Assembly: GCA_003141915.1 (NCBI GenBank)
Contig: PLNY01000186.1
Location: 1,473 to 9,430, forward strand
DNA from: Anaerolineae bacterium
GTDB lineage: Bacteria > Chloroflexota > Anaerolineae > Anaerolineales > Villigracilaceae
Reading direction: 5' to 3'
DNA: 7,958 nucleotides
Shown: positions 1 to 6,319 of the stretch, piece by piece
Layout of the letters: each line of letters begins with the position of its first letter
Numbering within the stretch: the first letter of the stretch is position 1
The notes under the pieces: model-generated
The model's input: only the letters and a program-made list of their open reading frames with translations
Told to the model about the DNA's origin: nothing
Database searches by the model: none
Translations under genes and position numbers: made by a program

Positions 1-1143
1 CTCTGCCTGCGTGTGGACAACACGATTTCGGCGCTTCAGCAAATCGCACGCTTCTGGCGCCGCAAATTGAATCTGCGTGTGATTGGGATCACCGGCAGTG
101 TCGGCAAATCCACAACGAAAGAAGTTGCCGCTCAGGTGCTGAGCCAGCGATATCGCACGCTTAAGAATCCGGGAAATCTAAATAACGAGATCGGACTTCC
201 TTTGACGATTCTCCGCCTCGGGTCCGGGTATGAGCGGGCGGTGTTGGAAATGGGATTCTATGTGCCGGGCGAGATCGCCCTTTTATGCGACATTGCCCTG
301 CCGCAAGTCGGAGTTGTCAGCAACATCGGAACAGTTCATGCGGAACGCGCCGGTTCACAGGAAGCCATCGCGCGCGGCAAATCGGAACTGGTTCAAGCCT
401 TGCCTCCCGCGCCGGAAGGAACCGCAATCCTGAATTTCGACGATCCGCTTGTGCGAAAAATGGAAGAGAAAACGAAAGCGCGCGTTTTCTTTTACGGCCT
501 TTCGCCCGAAAGCCATTTATGGGCCGATCATGTGGAAGGTCTTGGGCTGGAAGGCATTCGGTTTCAATTGCATTATAAGAATGAAACCCTGCATGTGCGT
601 GTACCGATGATCGGACGGCATTCCGTGGAAACTGCCCTGCGCGCCGCCGCAGTGGGATTGGTCGAAGGCCTGACGTGGCAAGAGATCCTGGATGGCTTAC
701 GTGAAGGAAACGCGCAGTTGCGTTTGGCCGCCGTCCGTTCTTCTTCAGGCGCGTTAATCCTGGATGATACTTATAATGCTTCGCCTGAATCTATGTTAGC
801 ATCCTTGAATCTTCTGAGCGAACTGGAAGCGCCGCGCAAGATCGCGGTGCTGGGCGATATGCTGGAACTTGGTCCTTATGAACGGCAGGGACATGAAATG
901 GTCGGCTTACGCGCCGCGCAGGTTGCAAACATATTGATCACTTTTGGCGAGCGCGCTCATCTGTACGCAGAGGCCGCCCGCCGCGCCGGAATCAAGTCCG
1001 TTTACATTTTAGAATTCGACGAAGCCGATCCAATGATCGAATGGCTGAAAAAGAATCTGACAAAGGATGATACCGTGCTTATCAAAGGTTCACATGGTTT
1101 GCGTATGGATAACATTACCGCCGCGCTGGAGATCCAATTATGA
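1..1143 (+). CDS. murF: UDP-N-acetylmuramoyl-tripeptide--D-alanyl-D-alanine ligase, 5'-truncated by the window edge
   Basis: MurF is the last cytoplasmic Mur ligase. It uses ATP to join D-Ala-D-Ala to UDP-MurNAc-tripeptide. The frame is open from base 1, and the family is about 450 residues long, so the 380 codons seen here lack roughly the first 75-90 residues, most of the UDP-substrate-binding N-terminal domain. Counting from base 1, the ATP P-loop GITGSVGKSTTKE is at residues 29-41. The central-domain motif around EMG is at 83-85 and NIGTVHAERAGS at 108-119. Lys127 in RGKSEL lies near where Mur ligases carry a carbamylated lysine. C-terminal ligase motifs are DDTYNASPESM (255-265), LGDMLELG (284-291) and KGSHGLRMD (362-370). 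The P-loop has Ser where Thr is more usual, a mild variant. The GTG at base 13 is an internal Val codon, since the P-loop would otherwise lie far too near the N-terminus. The stop overlaps the mraY start as ATGA. Confidence 0.95.
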   Translation, partial: LCLRVDNTISALQQIARFWRRKLNLRVIGITGSVGKSTTKEVAAQVLSQRYRTLKNPGNLNNEIGLPLTILRLGSGYERAVLEMGFYVPGEIALLCDIALPQVGVVSNIGTVHAERAGSQEAIARGKSELVQALPPAPEGTAILNFDDPLVRKMEEKTKARVFFYGLSPESHLWADHVEGLGLEGIRFQLHYKNETLHVRVPMIGRHSVETALRAAAVGLVEGLTWQEILDGLREGNAQLRLAAVRSSSGALILDDTYNASPESMLASLNLLSELEAPRKIAVLGDMLELGPYERQGHEMVGLRAAQVANILITFGERAHLYAEAARRAGIKSVYILEFDEADPMIEWLKKNLTKDDTVLIKGSHGLRMDNITAALEIQL

Positions 1144-2141
1144 TGAGACAAGTTTCGCTGGCCCTCAGCTTGGCAGGTTTATCTTTTATGATGACAGTCA
1201 TTTGGGGCGGACCTCTTCTGCGCATCTTACGTCATTTCAAGATCGGCAAGCTTATCCGCGTGGATGAGCCGGGGCATCACGCAGTAAAAATGGGCACGCC
1301 CACCATGGGCGGCGTCATGGTCATCGTGCCGGTATTGTTGCTGACCATTTTATTGAACGCGGTGGCATTGATCGGTTTTATGCAGAGCGGTGTTGGGCGA
1401 TCTGTGCTGATCCCGATGATCGTGATGGTGGGTTATGCCATTCTGGGAATGATTGACGATTGGGAGGGAATCCGCGGCAAACGCAAGGGTGAAGGGATGC
1501 GCGCCCGCACCAAATTCTTTTTCCAAGTTCTGCTGGGCATCGGCACGGCCATCGTGTTGAAGTATATGCTCGGCGCGCCCGATCTCATCTTTCCCACTGT
1601 ACCGGGCGTTTTCGATCTGGGATGGTGGTATGTTCCAATAGCCGCGTTCATCATCGTGGGCGCTTCGAACGCCGTCAACTTCACGGACGGGTTGGATGGT
1701 CTTGCCGGTTTGATCTCCGCCACCGCATTCGCGGCATATGCAATGATTGCTCTTAATCAACATCAGGTTTATCTGGCTCGATTCTGTTTCACGCTGGTCG
1801 GCGCGCTATTTGGTTTCCTGTGGTTCAACGTCCATCCCGCCGAACTCTTCATGGGCGATGCTGGTTCGCTTTCTCTTGGCGCGACCATGGCGGTCGTTGC
1901 CCTCATGACCGGCCAATGGGCCGTCCTGCCCATCATCGCGATCATCCCCGTCAGCGAAATGATCAGCGTCTTGATTCAAATCGGGTATTTCAAACTCACG
2001 AAGGGCAAGCGGTTTTTTAAGATGGCGCCCATTCACCTGCACTTTGAATTGCTTGGCTGGAGTGAAACACAAGTGGTGCAGAGATTTTGGTTAATTGGTT
2101 TGCTCGCTGCGATGGTTGGAGTCGGTTTGGCTTTGGTGTAA
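1140..2141 (+). CDS. mraY: Phospho-N-acetylmuramoyl-pentapeptide-transferase (MraY)
   Basis: MraY is an integral membrane enzyme that moves phospho-MurNAc-pentapeptide from UDP to undecaprenyl phosphate, making lipid I. The 333-residue length is normal. Signature motifs occur in family order: MGTPTMGG at 51-58; the Asp pair of MIDDW at 106-107; a basic cytoplasmic loop ending in Lys125; NAVNFTDGLDGLAG at 177-190 (Asn177, Asn180, Asp183); FMGDAGSL at 238-245 with the Mg-binding Asp240; and MAPIHLHFELLGW at 295-307. Many hydrophobic segments fit the ten-helix fold. The last motif is HLH where most homologues have HHH, and the DDxxK lysine after the Asp pair is Gly110. Start: ATG at 1140 overlaps the murF stop, with GGAGA at 1128-1132 and a 7-base spacer. 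A second ATG directly follows at 1143, so the start may be one codon later. Identity is secure; only the catalytic meaning of the variants is open. Confidence 0.97.
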   Translation: MMRQVSLALSLAGLSFMMTVIWGGPLLRILRHFKIGKLIRVDEPGHHAVKMGTPTMGGVMVIVPVLLLTILLNAVALIGFMQSGVGRSVLIPMIVMVGYAILGMIDDWEGIRGKRKGEGMRARTKFFFQVLLGIGTAIVLKYMLGAPDLIFPTVPGVFDLGWWYVPIAAFIIVGASNAVNFTDGLDGLAGLISATAFAAYAMIALNQHQVYLARFCFTLVGALFGFLWFNVHPAELFMGDAGSLSLGATMAVVALMTGQWAVLPIIAIIPVSEMISVLIQIGYFKLTKGKRFFKMAPIHLHFELLGWSETQVVQRFWLIGLLAAMVGVGLALV

Positions 2142-2144
2142 AAG

Positions 2145-3521
2145 ATGAAGGATTGGAAAGGCACACGCGTCGTTATTTTGGGAGCAGCCCGGCAGGGTCT
2201 GGCTTTGGCGCGCTGGTTGATCAAACACGATGCCATCGTGACTTTGAGCGACAAACGTTCTGATGCAGAACTCGCTTCCGCACGCGCGGCTTTGAACGGC
2301 TTGCCGATCCAATGGGCTTTGGGAGACCATCTCATCGAACTTCTCGATCATGCAGATGTGTTATGTCTTTCTGGCGGAATACCGCTCAACCTCCCCATCG
2401 TAGACGCGGCTCTCCAGCGCGGCATTTCTCTTTCCAACGACACGCAGATTTTCATGGATGCCGTACCATGCAAAACAATCGGCATCACTGGCTCCGCAGG
2501 CAAGACCACCACCACTACTCTCGTTGGACAAATGGCGAAAGATGCGTATGGTGATCAGGCATTTATCGGCGGAAACATTGGTGATCCGTTGATCAATTAC
2601 GTGGACGAGATGAAATCCACTGACCTCGCCATCCTTGAAATATCAAGCTTTCAATTGGAACAAATGACTATCTCGCCCAATGTTGCCGCGATATTGAACA
2701 TCACGCCCAATCATCTGGATCGTCATGGCACAATGGAAGCTTATACTGCCGCCAAAGCGCGCATCCTTGATTTTCAATCATCAAAGGATATCGCCGTGCT
2801 TGGCCGCGATGATGCAGGCGCGTGGAACTTGCGAAGCAAAGTCAAAGGCAAAATCCATTCGTTTGGATTCAGCAAAATGGACGAAGATGCTGAAGGCACT
2901 TATTTTGATGACGGTATTTTGTATCTTTACGAGCATCGCGTGGACATCCCGCTGCTACGCCGCGACCAAATCCAACTGCGCGGCGATCATAATGTGAGCA
3001 ACGTTCTCGCGGCGTTTGCCATCGGACACGCGGCGGGTTTTCCGCTCGATTCGATGCTGACCGCGGCTGAAGAATTTCGCGGCGTGCCGCACCGCCTTGA
3101 ATTCGTCCGCGAATTGCGCGGCGCGCGCTGGTACAACGATTCCATCGCCACCGCGCCGGAACGGACGATGGCCGCCATCCGTTCGTTCGATGAGCCGATT
3201 GTGCTTTTGCTTGGCGGACGCGATAAAGACTTGCCGTGGGAAGAGCTGGCAAATCTCATACATCAGCGCGTGGATCATGTCATCCTGTTTGGCGAATCGG
3301 CAGAGAAGATCAAGAAAGCGGCAACCGCTGACGGGGCCGCGAAAAGACCGTTTACGTTAGATCAAGTCGCGCATCTGCATGATGCGATCATCAAAGCCAA
3401 TGAGGTTGCAGAATCTGGCGATATCGTTTTGCTTTCGCCGGGCGGCACCAGCTTCGATGAGTTTAAAGATTTCGAGGAACGAGGAGAACAATTCCGCTTA
3501 TGGGTACAGAAACTTTCTTAA
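2145..3521 (+). CDS. murD: UDP-N-acetylmuramoyl-L-alanine--D-glutamate ligase (MurD)
   Basis: MurD adds D-glutamate to UDP-MurNAc-L-Ala with ATP in the cytoplasm. The 458 residues match the family. An N-terminal Rossmann-like domain binds the UDP substrate (VVILGAARQGLALA, 9-22). The P-loop GITGSAGKTTTT is at 113-124. NITPNHLDRHGTMEAY (185-200) leads to AAKARI, whose Lys204 matches the carbamylated lysine of the family. RGDHNVSN (279-286), NDSIATAPERT (331-341), GGRDKD (357-362) and SPGGTSFDEFKDF (431-443) cover the C-terminal domain. Lys361, Ser436 and Phe443 align with the D-Glu-binding Lys348, Ser415 and Phe422 of the E. coli enzyme (numbering from memory). Common motifs DSKATN and SPACAS read DSIATA and SPGGTS here, a style I associate with Clostridia and Chloroflexota. 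It starts 3 bases after mraY with no strong Shine-Dalgarno close by, suggesting reinitiation after mraY. Its 3' end overlaps ftsW by 22 bases. Confidence 0.96.
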   Translation: MKDWKGTRVVILGAARQGLALARWLIKHDAIVTLSDKRSDAELASARAALNGLPIQWALGDHLIELLDHADVLCLSGGIPLNLPIVDAALQRGISLSNDTQIFMDAVPCKTIGITGSAGKTTTTTLVGQMAKDAYGDQAFIGGNIGDPLINYVDEMKSTDLAILEISSFQLEQMTISPNVAAILNITPNHLDRHGTMEAYTAAKARILDFQSSKDIAVLGRDDAGAWNLRSKVKGKIHSFGFSKMDEDAEGTYFDDGILYLYEHRVDIPLLRRDQIQLRGDHNVSNVLAAFAIGHAAGFPLDSMLTAAEEFRGVPHRLEFVRELRGARWYNDSIATAPERTMAAIRSFDEPIVLLLGGRDKDLPWEELANLIHQRVDHVILFGESAEKIKKAATADGAAKRPFTLDQVAHLHDAIIKANEVAESGDIVLLSPGGTSFDEFKDFEERGEQFRLWVQKLS

Positions 3522-4783
3522 GTGAACGTTCATTCGCTGAGGAACTGCCGGTCAAAAAATCCGGCGCGCCGAAACGCGCCGTGGACATGCCATTGCTGGT
3601 TGTGGTCATTGCGCTGACAGTTTTCGGATTGATCATGATGTTCTCGGCCTCATGGGATTATTCGCTCCAGCAATACGGCTCAGCCATGCATATGTTCTGG
3701 CGCCAACTGGCATGGCTGGGAGGCGGAATCGCCGCGGCACTTTTCCTTTCCCGTTTCGACTATCATCGCTGGCGCAAGTGGGTCATTCCCGCCATGGGGT
3801 TGACCATTATTTTGTTGGTTGCAGTATTGCTCGCCAACGAAATTCTTTTAGGCGCGAGCCGGTATTTATTTAATGGCTCATTCCAACCATCTGAATTGGC
3901 AAAAGTGATTACCATTTTATATTTATCGGTGTGGCTGTATGCCAAACGCGAATTCATTCACAAAATCACTTTTGGATTACTCCCATTGAGCGTGATCCTC
4001 GGCGTGATTGGTGGTCTCATTTTACGACAACCTGACTTGAGCACTGCCGCGATGGTGCTGATGTTGGGCGGCCTGTTGTTCTTTTTGGCCGGAGGCGATT
4101 TGAAACAGATTATCATCCTTTTAGTGATCGCAATCATCGTGGGATGGGCCATCGTCCTCACCCCGACCGGCCATGACCGAGTGACATCTTTTATCGCCGG
4201 TTTTAAAGATCCAACGCAGGCTTCCTATCACGTTCAGCGTTCGTTTGAAGCAATCGTTAATGGCGGCTGGTTTGGGGTCGGCATTGGGCGCGGTCAAGCG
4301 AAAGTAACCGGATTGCCTGTCCCACCCACTGACAGTATCTTTGCGGTGATCGTAGAGGAACTGGGCCTGGCTGGCGCAATCTTTCTGGTCGCTTTATATG
4401 CGCTGTTGATTTGGCGCGGACTCGTGATCGCCCGCCGCGCGCCCGATATGCTCGGCACCTTGATCGCATCGGGACTCGTGATCTCGATTGGTATCCAGGC
4501 CGCCATCAACATGTCGGTCATGGTCGGGCTGGTTCCGTTTTCAGGAGATCCATTGCCGTTTGTCAGCGCGGGCGGATCGAACCTGATTGTTTCGCTTGCA
4601 TCCATTGGAATCTTAATGAATATCTCGCGCCAAAAAGGCGAGACGACGATATCATCAATGGCAACATCATCAGATGAAGAAGGGAGAACGTTCAGTGCGG
4701 CTCTTGATTTGCGCAGGTGGAACCGGCGGCGGCGTGTACCCCGCTCTCGCCGTTCACAACGCCTTTCTATCCAGAAACGCTGA
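3500..4783 (+). CDS. ftsW: SEDS-family septal peptidoglycan glycosyltransferase FtsW
   Basis: FtsW is a polytopic membrane enzyme that polymerises lipid II at the division septum with a class B PBP partner. Of 427 residues, about the first 30 are a polar cytoplasmic leader, followed by many transmembrane segments. SEDS hallmarks are the GASRYLFNGSFQPSELAKV region (118-136), LRQPDLSTA (175-183), PPTDSIFAVIVEELG (275-289) with the putative catalytic Asp278, and SGDPLPFVSAGGSNL (348-362). The helical core ends near NISRQKG at 374-380. The remaining 47-residue tail is cytoplasmic and ends extremely basic: 11 Arg and one Lys in the last 23 residues. That tail is encoded where ftsW overlaps the murG start in another frame. 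FtsW is preferred over RodA because of position between murD and murG. The ATG at 3500 lies inside murD and is preceded by GAGGAG at 3481-3486 with a rather long 13-base spacer. Confidence 0.95.
   Translation: MGTETFLSERSFAEELPVKKSGAPKRAVDMPLLVVVIALTVFGLIMMFSASWDYSLQQYGSAMHMFWRQLAWLGGGIAAALFLSRFDYHRWRKWVIPAMGLTIILLVAVLLANEILLGASRYLFNGSFQPSELAKVITILYLSVWLYAKREFIHKITFGLLPLSVILGVIGGLILRQPDLSTAAMVLMLGGLLFFLAGGDLKQIIILLVIAIIVGWAIVLTPTGHDRVTSFIAGFKDPTQASYHVQRSFEAIVNGGWFGVGIGRGQAKVTGLPVPPTDSIFAVIVEELGLAGAIFLVALYALLIWRGLVIARRAPDMLGTLIASGLVISIGIQAAINMSVMVGLVPFSGDPLPFVSAGGSNLIVSLASIGILMNISRQKGETTISSMATSSDEEGRTFSAALDLRRWNRRRRVPRSRRSQRLSIQKR
4681..4686 (+). promoter_or_regulatory. Ribosome binding site that decides the murG start
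   Basis: AGGGAG, with an upstream A, lies within ftsW and sits 8 bases before a GTG at 4695. The alternative in-frame ATG at 4674 has no purine-rich stretch before it. This favours the GTG, which also gives MurG the usual short N-terminus directly before the glycine loop. Confidence 0.65.
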
Positions 4784-5786
4784 GACCGAAATGTTGTGGG
4801 TCGGTGGAGAAGGCGGCATGGAAGAGGCCCTTGTGAAACGAGCAGGCATTCGTTTTCAAATGATTCCGGCCGCGGGTCTGCATGGCGTGGGCCTGCGCGC
4901 CTTGCCGCGCAATATAATGACATTGGTACGCGGCGTCAAAGCATCCATGATAATTCTGCGCGAATTTAAACCCGACGTTCTTTTTTTCACCGGCGGTTAC
5001 GTAGCTGGCCCGATGGCTTTTGCCGGGCGAAACATCCCGACTTTGCTTTTCGTTCCGGATATCGAGCCGGGACTGGCTTTGAAATCGCTGGCGCGTTTTG
5101 CCGACCGGATTGCGGTCACCGCGCCGGATTCGCAGAAATATTTTTCCAGGAAATTGATCGTGAGCGGATATCCATTACGCGCGGAGCTCGCGGCTTGGGA
5201 TAAATCAAAAGCGCGTGCCATGCTGAATCTGAACGATGACTTGCCTGTCTTGCTGGTCTTCGGCGGAAGCAAAGGAGCGCGTTCGATTAATGAAGCCATT
5301 GTCCTCCAACTTCCTACTTTGCTGGAGATGGCACAGGTGATCCATATCAGCGGACAATTGGATTGGGAAACAATTCAAACCGCGCGCGCCAGCCTGACGT
5401 CCGAACAAAAGAAGCGCTATCACGCCTTTCCATATCTGCACGAAGAAATGGGCGCGGCGCTCGCTTCTGCGGACCTCGTTATCTCCCGAGCTGGCGCGTC
5501 GACTTTGGGCGAGTTCCCATTCTTTGGCTTGCCCGCGATTCTCGTTCCGTATCCGCACGCGTGGCGATATCAAAAAGTCAATGCGGATTATCTGGCCGGG
5601 CAAGGCGCGGCGGTCATCCTGAAGGATGAATTGTTAAAGGATCAGCTTTTGCCGATGATAAAAGACCTGCTGGCAGATCCATCCAAGCGTGAAGCCATGA
5701 GCAAGGCCATGAAATCGTTATCGCTTCCGCAGGCCGCGCAAACCATTGCCAAACAGCTTCTGCAATTAGGAGGACAACGCCAATGA
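4695..5786 (+). CDS. murG: UDP-GlcNAc:lipid I N-acetylglucosaminyltransferase (MurG)
   Basis: MurG is a peripheral membrane GT28 (GT-B fold) enzyme that transfers GlcNAc from UDP-GlcNAc to lipid I, giving lipid II. Starting at GTG 4695 it has 363 residues, close to the usual 355-370; an upstream ATG at 4674 would add 7. The first glycine loop GGTGGG is at 8-13, followed by VYPALAV. TGGYVAGP (99-106) lies in the acceptor domain. The C-terminal donor domain shows GGSKGARSIN (190-199), SRAGASTLGE (264-273) and YPHAWRYQKVNADYL (286-300). By ungapped comparison with remembered E. coli invariants, donor-side Ser192, Asn199, Arg265, Glu273, Gln293 and Asn296 are kept. The His of GGTGGH is Gly13, and the HEQN...N region reads FVPD...L (119-129). 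It overlaps the ftsW end by 89 bases and the next gene by ATGA. Context makes MurG the natural call despite the altered acceptor-side residues. Confidence 0.93.
   Translation: MRLLICAGGTGGGVYPALAVHNAFLSRNAETEMLWVGGEGGMEEALVKRAGIRFQMIPAAGLHGVGLRALPRNIMTLVRGVKASMIILREFKPDVLFFTGGYVAGPMAFAGRNIPTLLFVPDIEPGLALKSLARFADRIAVTAPDSQKYFSRKLIVSGYPLRAELAAWDKSKARAMLNLNDDLPVLLVFGGSKGARSINEAIVLQLPTLLEMAQVIHISGQLDWETIQTARASLTSEQKKRYHAFPYLHEEMGAALASADLVISRAGASTLGEFPFFGLPAILVPYPHAWRYQKVNADYLAGQGAAVILKDELLKDQLLPMIKDLLADPSKREAMSKAMKSLSLPQAAQTIAKQLLQLGGQRQ
5767..5773 (+). promoter_or_regulatory. Near-consensus ribosome binding site for the CvpA-like gene
   Basis: TAGGAGG lies inside the last codons of murG, 9 bases before the ATG at 5783. 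It is the strongest Shine-Dalgarno match in the window. It supports real translation of the downstream membrane protein and start 5783 over the adjacent ATG at 5786. Confidence 0.75.
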
Positions 5787-6310
5787 TGAGCATCGTTTTT
5801 GTTTTCTGGTCCTACGTCATCGTCTTTGCTGTGATCGGCTTGTTGCGCGGCTGGGCAAAAGAATTACTGGTCTCGTTCAGCGTGATTATTGCGCTGGCGC
5901 TTAATTACCTGTTGAGATCATACGTCCCCATCGTCAACAAAATGGCGGACTCCAGCATTGAACTCTTTTGGGTCTACGTCGTCATTCTGGTCGCATTGGT
6001 TTTTTTTGGATATCAGACCGTGGCGCTTGTGCCGCATCTGGCGTCCAAGGCCACGCGCGAACGCCTGCAGGATGCTCTCTTTGGTGCGATCCTCGGAGCG
6101 GTGAATGGATATTTGATCTTCGGCACGTTGTTGTTCTATCTTAATCAGGCGGCATATCCTTTTCCGAATCTCGTCAGCGCGCCTACCGGCACAGTGGCGC
6201 AGGCCGTTCAAAACATGATGGCCTACATGCCGCCTCGCCTGTTCGGCGTGCCGGGTATTTACTTTGCCGTCATCCTCTGCTTCGTCTTTGTGATTGTCGT
6301 CTATGTATAG
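5783..6310 (+). CDS. CvpA-family integral membrane protein
   Basis: This is a 175-residue hydrophobic protein with about five predicted membrane segments: roughly 3-20, 28-48, 61-84, 98-120 and 157-175. An Arg-Gly pair (22-23) follows the first segment, and a LQDALFGAILGAVNGYL stretch (95-111) gives the charged-then-glycine-rich helix typical of the CvpA (colicin V production) family, whose E. coli member is 162 residues. The C-terminus ends almost at the last helix. CvpA proteins are inner-membrane proteins linked to colicin V export and envelope stress tolerance, but the molecular function is not established. The gene overlaps murG by ATGA, has a very good ribosome binding site, and is followed by murC after 9 bases, so it is very likely co-expressed with the wall genes. 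A role in envelope or division is inference from context. The family call is from pattern alone and could be another small polytopic protein. Confidence 0.72.
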   Translation: MMSIVFVFWSYVIVFAVIGLLRGWAKELLVSFSVIIALALNYLLRSYVPIVNKMADSSIELFWVYVVILVALVFFGYQTVALVPHLASKATRERLQDALFGAILGAVNGYLIFGTLLFYLNQAAYPFPNLVSAPTGTVAQAVQNMMAYMPPRLFGVPGIYFAVILCFVFVIVVYV

Positions 6311-6319
6311 AGTGAATCT

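Noticed and set aside
13..15. GTG as a possible start of murF.
   Set aside because: The frame is open to base 1 and the P-loop would lie only about 25 residues from the N-terminus; MurF needs its N-terminal domain, so the true start is upstream of the window.
1350..1763. Minus-strand frames of 137 and 96 codons inside mraY.
   Set aside because: The mraY frame carries all family motifs here; the antisense products are low in hydrophobic structure and unrecognisable.
4294..4923. A 209-codon minus-strand frame over the ftsW/murG junction.
   Set aside because: It is antisense to conserved motifs in both genes, has no recognisable domain, and stop-poor antisense frames are expected in this composition.
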